A DNA stretch of 64,000 nucleotides. Source: Phycomyces blakesleeanus NRRL 1555(-) (Eukaryota; Mucoromycota; Mucoromycetes; Mucorales; Phycomycetaceae). Location of the stretch: assembly GCF_001638985.1 (NCBI RefSeq), contig NW_017265142.1:744001-808000 (forward strand), in the 5' to 3' direction. This document shows positions 24,953 through 37,221 of the stretch, piece by piece. The notes beneath the pieces were generated by a model. That model was not told the origin of the DNA. It did not search any database and saw only the letters and a list, made by a program, of their open reading frames with translations. Numbering within the stretch: position 1 is the first letter of the stretch; every line of letters begins with the position of its first letter. The position numbers were made by a program, and so were the translations under genes.

Positions 24953-25491
24953 CTATGACAGACAAAAAAATTAATTCTTTTGTTCTTTGTAAAGAAGTAT
25001 TTTGAACCAAAAACAATCTTACCAGAAAAATTTGCAAATATAACAAGAATTGAAAAGAGAGAGAAAAGAGGGAAATAACAAAAAACGAATAAAAAAAGTA
25101 AAAAAAAAAATCTTAAAAAAAAAAGAAAAAAGTGTGTTTAAAACAAAAGACTAAAATGATTTCATCAAGTCCCAAAGCAATATGAAAACCGATTTACATC
25201 CCAGTCATTACAAGAAGTATTAATAGAGACTCGTATATCAAATATATTTTGAATATGTATAATAATCATACCTTTCATATAATACACTTTCCCTTGCTCT
25301 TACTCTCTTGCTACTTACTACACTTATACTCCCAAATCAATACACTTGTTCTAACAATTCAAGTATGTAAACTTGATACGATTTATTTTTAATTAAATTT
25401 ACATAAATTTAATTGTAGAATGACAGCAATAATAATAATATAATCTGAAACTAATCATTATAACCTTTCATTTTATTATATTCTGTAGACA

Positions 25492-26675
25492 ATGACTAAC
25501 ACAAGACGTGAACGCGCAATTGCCCTTCGTCCTGTTGAGATTACCAATCAGCAGCTTATGGAAATACTTTCTACTGTGAGAGCTTATATGTCTACCGTAA
25601 AAGGACAGATCGGCAATGTTGAGCAAACTCTGGTCAACATGAATGGCAGAATTGGCGTTCTTGCCATCACCAGCACCAACACCATCAGTGCCATAGATAG
25701 TTTGGCCAGAACTCCCCTTGCTGCTCCTGTGAGAGCCGAACTCACTGTTGCTTCACCTGTTGTCATCTCCAACCATGAGCCTACCCATGAAGAATCTAAT
25801 GCAGTTTATGTGAGTAACATATTATAAAATATTTTATCAATTCATTTTCTCATGATTTATTTATCAGGCTCATATTCACAACCTTATGTGGAAACCCAAG
25901 CTTAGCTTGAGAACGCCAGAAAATATCCTGGCCAACAACCTCAAGCCCAGATGGGATACAAATGTTGCTTTCAACAAATCTCCCACCAGGGAGATAGCCG
26001 AGAGACTTCTTTCTAACCTTGAGCGCAGGTTTGGTTCCTCTAGTATGAGATGGAGTGACCTCCGAAAGAGGTTGCACACCAACTTCACTAGTAGAACCCG
26101 TCATGAGAGAATGTCTGATGATGAGATAGTGGAAACAAATGCTCTTACACGAAGAGCAGCCCATGCAGATGATGTGAGTATTATGCTAATATATATAGTT
26201 TATAGTTGAAAATTAAAAATAAAAATAACAAATTAACAAAACTTATTACTAGAATGAGTGTCGCCGTGTACTGGCCTACAAAGACAATAAGGAGGCAATT
26301 GATCTTGTAATGCTCAGAGACTGTGCCAACACTCTCCAAAAAGCAGTAATGTCAGATGGAGAGTCTGCCAATGAAATGGACGAGGATGGCATAAAACATG
26401 TCATTCATATTGTACAACCAGGCTGGAGAAGCGATGAGGTAGATTAATTTGAAGTAATACGTTTGTATTGGTGTATTATTATATTGAGTGAATTATTAAC
26501 GAATGTATTTCAATGCAACCATTTCATTGCACTTGTTGACACTTATGCTGTCCAGGCCATGGGGTCAACTGCTAATCAAAGGATCCGTAGGATCACTACT
26601 AGTGTGTCCAACTCAGCAGTCCCAGATAACATTAGCCCCAATTTTCCTCGGTGGGCTCTTAGAGACGGGCTCTAA
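25492..26675 (+). CDS. Element B second gene
   Basis: The start at 25492 follows a 3' splice site (TTCTGTAG) of a 5'-UTR intron. Exons are 25492-25809, 25868-26173, 26253-26438 and about 26513-26675. The N-terminus is helical with EQTLVNMNGRIGVL, like E2. Exon 2 is basic with KPRWDTNVAF and RLHTNF. Exon 3 has AVMSDGESANEMDED then VQPGWRSDE at its end. The tail is FPRWALRDGL. The acceptor before the last exon reads CAA where CAG is expected, so splicing of the last exon is uncertain. Otherwise no stops. Function inferred as TnpA-like partner. Confidence 0.6.
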
Positions 26676-26809
26676 ATAAAAAAAAATGTTTCTCTCTTTT
26701 TATCTACGTATTACTTTTTACATACACAATACTATCAATATATATAGGGAATTTGTTCTGTTTTTTTTTGTATAAGAAAAGGAAATTCAAGTGGGGGTTT
26801 TTTTTTATT

Positions 26810-29800
26810 TTAAGCATAAAGCTTTTTTGGCAAAGCAATTACTAACATCTTACTAACATTTCTACTTGTAGTAATCCTGGCTGTAGCAATCTCTAAAAAG
26901 ATGCGGTGCACAGGTAAAATGCAATGGCGACTATCGGGGGAGAAGGTGGGGAGACAAAACTCAAGACCGTCATCCTCACGCGATCTATCAGAGGAAGTAT
27001 TAAACCACTTGATATATGCGAATACATGTTGATGATCATGAACCATGCGAGTCAGGTGGAGATTGCTGTTAGAAGGGTGTGTAAAGGAGTGTGTGAAGAG
27101 ATACTGTATTTGTCCAGCATAGGCTAGGGTATTTCTACCGTCACTACCAACAAACATTACGCGGACAAGAGAACCACAACTAGCTGAACCGTTTTTACCA
27201 CGGTACTGTTGACCAAGTAAGTCAATGAACTTCAACTTTGTGATTTCATTGTCAACAAAGGAGTTTGTGAGCGTGGCATATTGGTAACTGACAAGGTCGG
27301 GAAGATCATAGGATGTTTTGTAGTGCTGAAGCAGATGGGCATAGTCGGTTTCATCCATCAGTGATGATTTTTTTAGCTGAAGAAAAAAAGTCAAAGGAGG
27401 GAGAGGTTCGTTACCCTTTGGAGGAAGATGTGGGTTGGACGATGCTAGTAAGAATGATTGCAATCGGAATGGATGGGAGGAGAGAGTAATGACTGTGGTG
27501 GTAGGTGTGAATTTCGGAGAAAGCTTTGAGAGAATGTTGAAAAAGGGGACGTGGCTAGAACTTTTCAGAACAGCATTGGCATAGTCACCCTTGAATGCGT
27601 TTTGAACAAAACTTCTCATATATGTTGCCTCAAAACTATCTTTTCCATTTGTCTTTATATGCTTCAACAGGCCATTGTATCTCTCAAACCCAAAGAGCCA
27701 GTAACCGTACATGGGTCCAAAATCACGAATGGTCTCGTGAAGGTGGAGGTGCAGGTGCATGTTGCAGGTGAGGATGGTGGGAGTGTAGAGTTTGGTAGCC
27801 TTTTTGCAAAACATTTCCAGATAGTCGTGGGCGCTGTTCACTTCATCAAATGTGATGCTTGGTTTGATAAGATAGCAGCATGCACGGACGAAATTCATCC
27901 AGTTGTTGTACATTTCAAATGGTAGAACACCATGCAGCAGAACAGGAGAATACACCAGTACCCAGGATTTCCAGTCGTCGGCTTTCATGTAAGGAAAGCC
28001 TTTTCCAATCTTCGATGTCAGCTTTGTATAATCCCTCGGAAGGACCATTGTCTCTGCGATTTTTTCCATGGCAGCAAACTCTTTGGCTCCAATCGTTTTC
28101 TTATCGGCCCACCAGTCCATCATTCTCTTGGGCGTCCCCAGGAATAAATTATGCATGGGATCAATGATCGTTCCACGTACTAGATCAAAGTATCCAAGGC
28201 GTTGCAACTGTGACCATCGAACACCATATTCGACCTCCAGCTGGTGCCTTTCTGAGGGTGTACTCGCACTCTTCCACTCCTCAGCATGCAACCTGTTCTC
28301 TACACCGCTACGAATATTCCAAAGCAAATAATCGAATCCACTGAAGTCCATCTGATTTGTGTTGGGCAATCTGGGGAACTGGGTTGTACACTTGTAACAC
28401 GCACATGTACTATTGTGGGCTGTAAATCCACTTGTTTTCCTGGCAGCAGGGATGTCACACGCAACCATCAGCAAGGCAGCACGGACATTAGCACCAGAAG
28501 GGCACTCGTAGGTTGGGACTCACATTCCAACACACAACTGCTTCATCTCGTCTACCATGGGCTTGAGATAGTTATTTATCTCCTCGCATCTTGGCTCCTT
28601 GGGACCAGGCATCAAACCAACCAGAATTGTGTTCTCAGGCTTGAACCGTACCTCTCGAGGCAGATTATTTACAACCAAGTAAATTGCACTAGAAGAGTAA
28701 CTAACTCCATCAAACGGCTGGAACCAGTCTATGTTGAGTGTCAACATCAATGAGCGAGGACAAGCAACAAACGAGACACCACTTGCATCCTTCAGCTCTT
28801 TCCACATTGCTCCATCGTATACATCGCACATAGTATCAACAATCTTAAGCTCCGTGTTCCAGTGATGGATTTGCTCTTCAAAACCAGAACGAAGGAAAAG
28901 AACAGACAAAGCTTGCTTGAGGGACTGGTACAAGTATGCTCGCTTTGATACCAGTGCACCTGAAGTTGACTCTTTCATCAACTTACAACCACAAGGAGAG
29001 CGTGCACCAACATTTGTGAAAACACAATGGGGAGGTACGGACATGTTTTCTTCATAGATGCAATGGCAGTTTGGACATGACACAAATCGCTTGATGCCTT
29101 TGGTGATAGATGAAAAGCCAGTCATTTTATGTAGCCCAGCCAGACTTTCGGGAAGTTGGAAATCTTGTCCATAAATCTTCAAGAGCTCGTTGATGAACTC
29201 AATCAAGACAACAGAACCCTTATTGACCACGTAACAAGATGCAAACAGTACTGTAAAAAGAGCAATAAATCTGTGCACTGGATTCTCGGGCATACCAGAA
29301 GCAGCAAAAGGGTCTTTTTTTTTAAAAAAAAAAATTAACACACATTTTTTTTTAGTTTTTTTTTATGTATTTAAAACTGACCCTCATTGTTAAACTCTTC
29401 AACATAAATCTTGGCAGTGTCTTCTTCGCCATTGTCATCACTGTCATTGTCATCGGTTGTGTCAGACTCATCACCATTGTAGTCATTACCAACAAAGACG
29501 TCATTGTCAAATGTTGAGATGGCATCCGAAATAGGTGAGTTGGCCTGACCGTCCATTGCTTCCACAGAATCGGATTGATACGTCGGGATTACTACAAATA
29601 TGGAATATAATAGTTTATTATTAGTTTTTCTTCTGCGTTTCATATAAAAAATGTCTTACTTTCAGTATCTACTTCCATGCTTCTCTTTTCAGCTATGTTT
29701 TTTAAAATGATAAAAAATAAAAATAAAAGCGATTATTACTCGGTAGACAGATAACAGCACTGAATAAATTATACAACTCTTGAATATCTCAGTACCTTCA

Positions 29801-29922
29801 AATCTAGCTCTTTTATTATGACGCTGAGCAGTACGTCTCGATACTCGGGAAACTCCTTGATCATTATTATTGCATCTGGTGCAGTGGCAATCAGTGTTGT
29901 GCATTTGAATAGAAGGAAACAT
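26810..29922 (-). pseudogene. Element B transposase, one in-frame TGA
   Basis: Start at 29922 (CHCTRC...RTAQRHNKRARF). Introns with GTAAG/GTACT donors precede small exons, including an Asp-rich acidic exon (about 29576-29387), then the main exon from about 29305 to a TAA at 26810. Motifs seen: CPNCHCIYEE, LNIDWFQPFDG, NNLPREVRF, GLMPGPKEP, CDIPAARKTSGFTAHNSTCACYKC, DPMHNLFLGTPKRMMDWW, NMHLHLHLHETIRDFGPMYGYWLFGFERY, LPVHRIFLE and LPKKLYA. The only defect is TGA at 28522-28520, between the DEMKQLCVGM block and VPTYECPSG. Its position is not a known recoding site, so it is probably a recent null mutation. Confidence 0.82.
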
Positions 29923-29942
29923 AGTGTATGTATTTTGAATTA

Positions 29943-29973
29943 TAAAATAAAAAAGGAAACAAGAGTGCTACAA
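29943..29973 (-). promoter_or_regulatory. Conserved pyrimidine box ahead of B transposase
   Basis: On minus, GTAGCACTCTTGTTTCCTTT lies about 35-50 bp before the start codon at 29922 and matches the boxes of E1 and E2. Confidence 0.4.
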
Positions 29974-31710
29974 ATATTTCATTTGATATGGTTTTATAGT
30001 AAACCAAAACGTATTTTTTATTTTATTTTTATTTTATTTTTATTTAAGCCAATAGAATACATCAAAACTACACCCCCAACTTGATGAAAAAAAACTGCTG
30101 AGATGAAAAAAAATCCTGACATATCCACTATGATCCGACTACCTGGACAATATGTTAATTGTCCTTATTTTTCCAGTGCCTGTCATTTTCCTCAAACCCG
30201 GAATGCTTGTGGGAAGTCGGAAATCCTCTCCATAATGTCCAAGGATTGTATTTATGAATGTAATCAAAATTACTGCGCCTTCATCCACAATGAAGCTAGA
30301 AATAAATATCACAGTGAAAACCGCAATTACTTGATGCCAAATATTCTCTGGAAGGTTTTCTGTAGACTCTGTAAGTTATCATAAAATAATATTAATTTTT
30401 TGTTTCTTTAATTCAAACCTTTTTTCTTCAATCATAGTTTATTTTTAATATTTACCCTGTTCTTGCTCTCTGTTCTGTTCTTCTTGCTCAAATTCATCCG
30501 ACGACTCATATTCAGACTCATACTCTGAGGTATACTCCTCTGTTTCAAAAAGAGATTCTTCCACCAAAAGAGGTAAGTGGGTATTGACATACTGCTCTGG
30601 TGAGGGTGCACCATCAGAGTAATTATCATCTATTGGTACCGAGTTTAAATAGAGTGCGCATTGGGTATAAAAAATAAAATACTATTACATTCAATATGTT
30701 CTTCAATTTGATCTACGTCCATATCAGCTTCACCAGTGTTTACTTCGGCTGTCAAAACTATTTGTTCTAATGGATTAGAATACATCATATAAATAAATGA
30801 AAAATTGATAACTTAATTTACCATTAATGGTTTTATCTATATTCCTGTCATTATCATTCTGGGCATGACGCTTGGCAGTTCTTTTATCTGTTATGGTGTA
30901 TCCAAGAGGATTGCAATTGCATCTTGTGCATTTGCAATGAACTTCATCGGGATTGGCAATGGAAAACATTTTTTCACTTAATTTTTTTTTAATAATAAAG
31001 GAAGTGTGTAACAGCCGTTGCTTATTATAATTGTCTTTATTATTTTGAAAAAATACTCTCAGGGACTCTGATATATATTAGGCCAATGATATGTCTTTAA
31101 ATATATTCTCACTGCTAAACACAGAAAATGACCTGGGTTGTAATTTTTTGGCTACTATTATCGATAATTCCAGGTAAGTGGAATTCAATTATTTTAAGGT
31201 GTTTTTGCAGTGAACACCTGCAATTGTGCTATTAAGAACAGCATTCATGCATAGGTTGGGTTGGCGGGGAGCAGTAGGAATACGCTTTGTCATTTTCTGT
31301 TAATAAAATAAATATTAATAATTTTCAACTAATATTGTATAATTCACTACACTTGTTATATCATATTTAAAATTCACATACTAGTAAAGAGGATAAGCAG
31401 TGCAGATTAACTCTCTACCTTTCATTTGATAATTAAGCACATCTCCCAACCACTTGATCCACATTTAGACAACTTCTTTTCTAACTCAATGAGACACAAA
31501 GTAGTATTTCAAGATGACAGTAGTCATCTTCTTTTGGAGTATTACTTTTTACAGCCCGCATTTTGTCAGGATCAAACTGGATTTTAAGACAAGACTTTTT
31601 TTTTCTTTTTTTTCTTTTAACGACATCTATTATTGATATTTTCTTTGTTTCTCTTTTGCTTATGTTTTTACAATTTCACTTATAATTTTTTCTTTCTTTT
31701 ATAGCTCAAT

Positions 31711-31760
31711 CAGCAATCTTACAGGGACGACATTTTCAAGATGGGGCACTACCTTTTTTT
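31711..31760 (+). repeat. MULE left terminal inverted repeat
   Basis: Starts CAGCAATCTTACAGGG. The core GACATTTTCAAGATGGGGCA is shared with the inverted right end. Confidence 0.85.
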
Positions 31761-32031
31761 TGCCGGACTAATTCGTTGTGACTACTTGTCTGAGGTTTGA
31801 GGTATTTTCTCCAATCCTTCAGAGCAAAACGATGTGTCCTGAAATTCTTAACTCAATATTTAAATATAAAACCTTTTTTTCTATTCTATACTCATCTTGT
31901 AAGAGCTACTAATCAATTGCACTTAAAAATATTATTTTTTCTTGGAGATAGTAAAGAGATTACCTTGCTCATTGCAGATTAGCAATTAGAAAGCATGATG
32001 TTAATAAGTATTCTCTAAAAATCACTTCAAT

Positions 32032-35000
32032 ATGAATCCTATCAATAAAGAAATCTGCTTTTTCAATGGAAAGGAACATTATCCTGTCCAACAATCTCTT
32101 CCTGTCTCACTAGTTAATGGTTACAGTGACATGACAATGGCAATTTCAAAGATGCAGGAATATGTACTTGCCAACAATTTTGCACTTGTAACTAGAGATA
32201 GTAAACCAACTCGAATGTATTTGAAGTGTGCCAAGGGCAGTCATTATAAGAACACACAGAATATTGAAGACAGTGAATGCAAGAGAATTCCGTCTAGTAG
32301 AAAGACTAGATGCCCCTATCTCTTGAAAATATCATACAAAAAGGCTGCTAAAGGATATCTTCTTTTGAAAGCCACCAATGAGATTGAAGGCTACCACAAG
32401 CACCCTCTTGATGATGACTGCCTGGAATCTATCTTGAAAGGTCGTTTGTCAAAGGTTACTGTCGATGATACTAGGGAAATTATGAAGCTTGTTGAGACCA
32501 AAACCAAGACTTGTGAGATCCAAAAGGCGATCAATGAAGAGGATAATGTCAGCCATAAATTGTATGTGAATGGCATCAACAATATCAAGGCTGCTTTTGC
32601 TCGTGCTACTGCTTCCACTTCTCAGGATGCAGGTACTGAACTCATTAAAACCATGGAAGCTAAGAGATATCTTGTATGCTATGACACCGGCAAATATGGA
32701 TCTCTTGAAAGAGTATTTTTCTCACACCCAAAGATGCTAGAAAGAGCCCGTCACTTCCCAGAAGTCATGGCTGTCGATGCCACCTACTCAACTAATAATT
32801 TGGAAATGCCTCTTGTATGCATGGAAGGTGTTCATAACCTCAGGAGAGACACTCTTAAATCGTTTCCCATTGCCTTCGCCTGGGTTTCGAATGAGAAACA
32901 GGAGACCTACGTTTGGTTCCTTGAGCAGCTCAAGGCACTTGTTTTTGAGAATAAGAAAAGCAGTTCTCTATTTGTAACAGACAAATGTATGACCTTAATG
33001 AATGCACTTGACATTGTATTCCCAAAAAATGTCAAATTGCTATGCTACTGGCATATGTTGAATAGTGTTGAGAAAGCCTTCGCTGGAAAACTCAAGTCAG
33101 TTGCAGAGAAAGAGGTCCTTATGGAGAATGTGAACTCCATGATTCACAGCAGTACCAGAAGGGATTTCGAGGTTGCGTTGATGAAGTTCAATGCAGTATC
33201 TTCTAGTTGCGAAGTAGACGAAGGAGGGTCCAAGGTAGATGCATCGGTTTACTTTGCCAAAAGATGGATAAAGTGCCAGGAGAAGTGGGCAGGATACCTG
33301 ACCAGCCAGCAAATGCATTTTGGGTATACAACTACCCAGAGAGTCGAGAGTGCACACCAAGCTTTGAAAAGAGGGGTATCAGCAATTTCGTCTTTGGGGC
33401 TTACATTTGAAGCTGTCAACTCCTATGTAGACAGGCTTGAAAGAGACTTCAATACTATAAAAATCAGGGAATTGACAACTGTTGATGTCTTGGTTGGCCG
33501 CAACAAGCAGCTTTCCAGGCTTTTTATGAAAGTCTCTAAGAGAGCATTGCTTGTTATTGATCAAGAACTTCGCTTGATCAATAGAGACAATCAATTTTGT
33601 TATTGCAAAAACAGGTTTGAGTTCGGCTTGCCCTGCAGACACTTGCTGCCAGCTGGAAGGGAGCTCACCCTTGATGATGTTCCTGAAAGATGAATCATAA
33701 ACCCTGTTCTAAAAGAGACATCTTTCGAAGAAAGTTGTACAGTGCATGTAATTGCCGGGAGGCCAGAAGAGTGGATGCAAGAGATTGTAAAGCTTGAGAC
33801 TCTGTTTCGCTCTTGTGGGGGCAGCCAGCAAGTGACCAACCTCCTTCAAAAGATCAAGAAGGTTACTTCTGAATTCGAAGGCAAAACTGGACACCCTTTG
33901 ATTAACTTTCAAGCCCCAGAAAAAATTAAATATCCTGGTAGAAGAAAGGGTGATGCACGTCCCAAATACCTTCCCAAAGACTTTGGTCAGGCAAACTGGA
34001 GGAAGATCAGTGTTTCATCTGGTCATATAAGATAAAAAAATATAACATAACAAAGTACTAATATGTATCTTGAAATACTAGGCTGGCCTTAAGGCAATGG
34101 TTAGGTTAAGAGCTAGAACAAGAGATGGAAAGCCTGCAGCTGCACAAAAAACAAAAAACAACAAAAAACAAAACAAAAGCAAAAAAGAGCCTCTCAACCT
34201 AAGTAAGATGCTTTTTTATTTTACATATAATTGAGTTTATGAAAAAGAATTTTGTCATATATTTACATACATTTTTTAGTCGATGCTACCAAAAACAAAA
34301 TAAAACAAATTAAAAAAGAGCCTCTCGACCCAGGTAATATTCTTTCTCATTTTTCAGTGTAATTGAATCCATAAAGAGAAATATTGTTGTATACTTATAT
34401 GCTCTTTAGTCGATGCCACAAAAGAAATAGGGTTTAAAAGACCCGCTACAGCTCAAGAAGATTACCAATATGACTATCACACCTCTGTTGGCAAGAGGGT
34501 TAAATTCCAGCCCAGTTTTCCTGTCTCTCATGAGATAGTTGATGACGTTAAGGGTGGGTTTAATCCTACTGCTGATGGATGGTGTGGCTTTTGGGTCCTT
34601 GCCCATTTGATCTATAAAGATCAAGAAAAGTTCCCTCTTGTGAAAAGATATATGCTTGCTACCCTTCCAAAATACAGCAGCATTTATGCCAGCACGTTTG
34701 GAACCGATGTCAAGCAATTAGAAGACATTATAAAGCATGGTTCTGATCTCTGTATCACCAACCCCAACTCTAACTCCAACTTCATCCCAGCGTGTTTAGA
34801 TGCAAGTATGTGGTTTAGCACACCCGACTGTGCTCAACTAGCTGTGGACACCTATAAGCAACCAGTCTGCGTCTACTCAGACAACCCCAGCACCCCTTCC
34901 GTATCGTTCCTTCCCTTCACCCTTCCCAAAAACATATAAAAACATCAACAATCTCTGATTTTCAATCATGTTAACAATAACCACTGGACAACAGTACACC

Positions 35001-35194
35001 TCTCCTGCAATGTCTCAAGGAAATGGTCAATTATTCCTGAGTTATTCTTTTTGGGTTATGTCAGAAACCAGATTCTCAACAACTTTGATACTTACTGGAA
35101 CAAGTTTAAAGAGTTCAATAAGTATAATTGTAGAAATGCAATGTTTTCTTTTCTTTTCAATCAAGAGGAACATGTTGATCTCACTATAACATAA
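32032..35194 (+). pseudogene. MULE transposase with C-terminal OTU-like protease, two in-frame stops
   Basis: The N-terminal Cys/His region (CAKGSHYKN, TRCPYLLKI, GYHKHPL) resembles FAR1-type zinc domains. The MULE domain shows VMAVDATYSTN (about 32765), FVTDKCMTLM with LLCYWHM (about 32970-33055) and TQRVESAHQALKRG (about 33337). A SWIM zinc finger follows (CYCKNRFEFGLPCRHLLP, 33600-33653). TGA at 33691 stands where a Trp is expected (PERxI), and the frame continues to about 34033. After small Lys-rich exons (34083-34203, 34281-34330), exon 34411-35194 encodes an OTU-like fold with DGWCGFWVLAH (Asp and Cys nucleophile) and, beyond a TAA at 34936, NNHWTTVHL (catalytic His). Both stops look like point mutations. 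OTU proteases cut ubiquitin-like conjugates; the role in transposition is unknown. Confidence 0.78.
34185..34420 (+). repeat. Tandem duplication of a mini-exon with its intron
   Basis: Two ~125-bp units each contain AAAAAAGAGCCTCTC, a donor, an AT-rich intron and TTTAGTCGATGC. This gives two near-identical short Lys-rich exons between the transposase and OTU parts of the MULE gene. Confidence 0.6.
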
Positions 35195-36611
35195 TCTTTT
35201 TTTCTTCTTTTTTTCTTTTATTTTTATTATATTTTTCTTTATACTTCATTAGCTAGATGACTTATTATTTATATACTCATTTACTCTTATATTTTATTAG
35301 CTAGACAATCTTTTTTTTACCTTTATAAATCTTATCAATCTGTTTCTTTGCGTCAACATAAGCTATCTATCACTTGTGGGTTAAATGACTCTCCACTCTG
35401 TTTTTTCATAGAAATCATTTGTGGGAAGTACTTTACCCTACGAGTTACACATATATCCAGCGAATTAAAAAGCATAAATGTGAGGTGATGTTACACAGAT
35501 AGAGCCAAACTATCTTTGAATATGTTATATTATGCATTTTCATCTATTTATTTCATCAATTCAAGTCTTGGCTCTCTATAACTTTGGATCCAAGTAGTGT
35601 ATAAATATATGTATGGGTTCTAGGATTTTTAGTTGAATTGAAAGGGTCGATCATGAGAAAACTAACGAAATATCTCAAAAATTTGCTTTTTTTCAATAAA
35701 ATAAAATATTGTATTTGCTTGTAGAATCACTTTTTTCTCATTTGTTTTCTATGAAACTTTTACTGGATTTATATGTTATCTGAATATATGTAATTAAAAA
35801 CTTTTTTTGGTCTTATATGAATATTTTTCATTTTTTTGTATTTTTGATAAAATATCTCATATACATGTTGTAAGGAAATGATAGAAAGAGTTTTTACAGA
35901 ATAAATAAAAACATGAATTTTGTAAATATATATTCGCTTAACTTCTATGCAAACTTTCTTAGGCATAAAAGGCTTCATTATCTTTATATCCATTATGAAA
36001 GTTTTTGAAAAAAATGTAAATTATATGGATTATAATCTTTTCCACTTAAATCACACAAAATAAAAACATATGATTTATATCTCAAGTTAAATCATAAAAA
36101 TATGACTCATTAGCAGTCACAGGTATGTGATTTGTTAACGGGAGCCAAATATATCTTATATCTTACAAATACTCAATTTTAGTTACTATTTTTGTATAAT
36201 AAGTTGATTCTATTTTTGCTTCTTTGCCTTATAATATTATATCATAATTATAGTAAGAAGTAAACTTATTAGTGTTTAACTATTAATTATGACTCTAAGT
36301 AGCTGCCACTTTATCTAATATATATTTTTTTTAATGTAAACTACATTTATTCTATAATTATTAGATATACTTTTTTATATGCAAGATTAATTAATACTAT
36401 ATGTATTCTCAGACATTTTTGCGACTTTGTTTTTCTTTTCTGAAGAAGATTTAGCAGTTTTTATTAGTGTTTATCTTAAATAAATATTAACAAAAGGTAA
36501 TGTTTATTACATTAAAGGATATTATAAGCCTAATAAAGTATTTAGTAAAGAAATTTCAAATTTTATAAGGTATTTTTTCAATAGGCAAGATATGAAAAGT
36601 TGTGACTTTTG
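35195..36611. other. MULE non-coding region
   Basis: Over 1.4 kb of AT-rich sequence after the gene. No coherent coding frame and no repeat is evident. Confidence 0.5.
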
Positions 36612-36759
36612 GGGGATGATGTTTCCAGGTGGGGAATGCCATTTTGACTAAAATATAAACTCAGACATATAAGGGAGGGGCACGACATTTTCAGGGTAGG
36701 GCACAACGTTTCCAGGGTAGGGCATGATGTTTCCAGAGTAGGGCATGACATTTTCTATT
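36612..36759 (+). repeat. Subterminal array of the MULE terminal-repeat core
   Basis: Four head-to-tail ~21-bp units (36674-36759), consensus GGGCAYGAYRTTTYCAGGGTA, with a fifth degenerate unit at about 36612. The unit is the same as the core of the terminal repeats (CGACATTTTCA...GGGCAC). Likely repeated transposase binding sites about 0.5 kb inside the right end. Confidence 0.75.
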
Positions 36760-37221
36760 AGGATATAATGTCTTGAAGTAATATGTTAGATAGTTTTTTA
36801 TTATTCTATATATATATCAGTTAATTTATTACATATAGTATAAAACTTTAAGTATAGAGTTATATATATAAAACAATGCTTTTATATTTAGTCAAAGTTA
36901 TTTTTTTATATGAGAAGATTTTTTATTATCATTTTGCCCAAAAACAGGTCGTGCCTCCTAAAGAAGGAGAGATATATGCCTGGAGACAGTTTGATGAATG
37001 CACAAAGTTTGGGAGCAATTTAGTGAGCTAATACGCATGAGTGGAGAAGAAAAAAACATAATTACATAGAGGAAAGAAGCGTAGAAAAAGCTATTATCCT
37101 GCCTTGTATAAAAGTATCTTTATTATGATAAGTATGAATCCTTAGAGACCAGATATAATTATTTGATACTGGACAGCAAGTCACAATTTGTGGTCTGGTA
37201 AAATCAAAACAATGTTTCCTA

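Larger units (their letters stand above)
23482..30178 (-). mobile_element. CACTG element B, 6.7 kb, uninterrupted
   Basis: The ends are CACTGGAAAAA at 23482 and TTTTTCCAGTG ending at 30178, flanked by CCT (23479-23481 and 30179-30181). It carries transposase (minus), second gene (plus) and third gene (minus), with no later insertion. It lies in the transposase exon of C and is therefore younger than C's integration. Confidence 0.93.
21174..30969 (-). pseudogene. Element C transposase, intact except for insertion of B
   Basis: The start at 30969 gives the exon CKCTRC...RTAKRHAQ. Small exons follow, including a Glu/Tyr/Ser-rich acidic one (about 30630-30465). The main exon starts near 30383 and runs to 30179. 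Element B interrupts it after the codons for KMTG, and the same exon resumes at 23481 and is open to a TAA at 21174 (764 codons from 23468). It contains CSNCHTLY, LNIDWFQPFDG, NNLPREERN, GLMSGPKEA, CDIPAARKTCGFTSHNSTCACYKC, NPMHNLFLGTAKR, HLHLHLKEMIEDFGP and LPVHRILSP. Removing B and one CCT copy restores the frame exactly. Transposase_21 family. Confidence 0.88.
18186..31212 (-). mobile_element. CACTG element C (13.0 kb span, 6.3 kb native)
   Basis: The ends are CACTGCAAAAAC at 18186 and GTTTTTGCAGTG at 31212, a 12-bp perfect terminal repeat. They are flanked by AAC on both sides (18183-18185, 31213-31215). It carries the second gene on plus (19863-21066) and the transposase on minus (21174-30969). 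Element B is inserted in the transposase. No stop or frameshift was found in either gene, so C looks like the most recently competent copy before B landed. Confidence 0.92.
16990..31293 (-). pseudogene. A1 second gene, split by element C
   Basis: The 5' part starts at 31293 (MTKRIPTAPRR...) and stops at 31213, where element C is inserted. The frame resumes at 18185 (VAPIDTSTPEVAVDTAPE) and runs in four exons to a TAA at 16990. The AAC duplication and exact A2 colinearity prove the two halves belong together. It has a Leu/Glu/Asn-rich helical N-terminal third. Exon 3 has an added base (near 17330, against A2) that breaks the frame before the acidic motif. Relative to A2 the RPSWRTDE motif reads HSSWRTDE. 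Confidence 0.8.
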
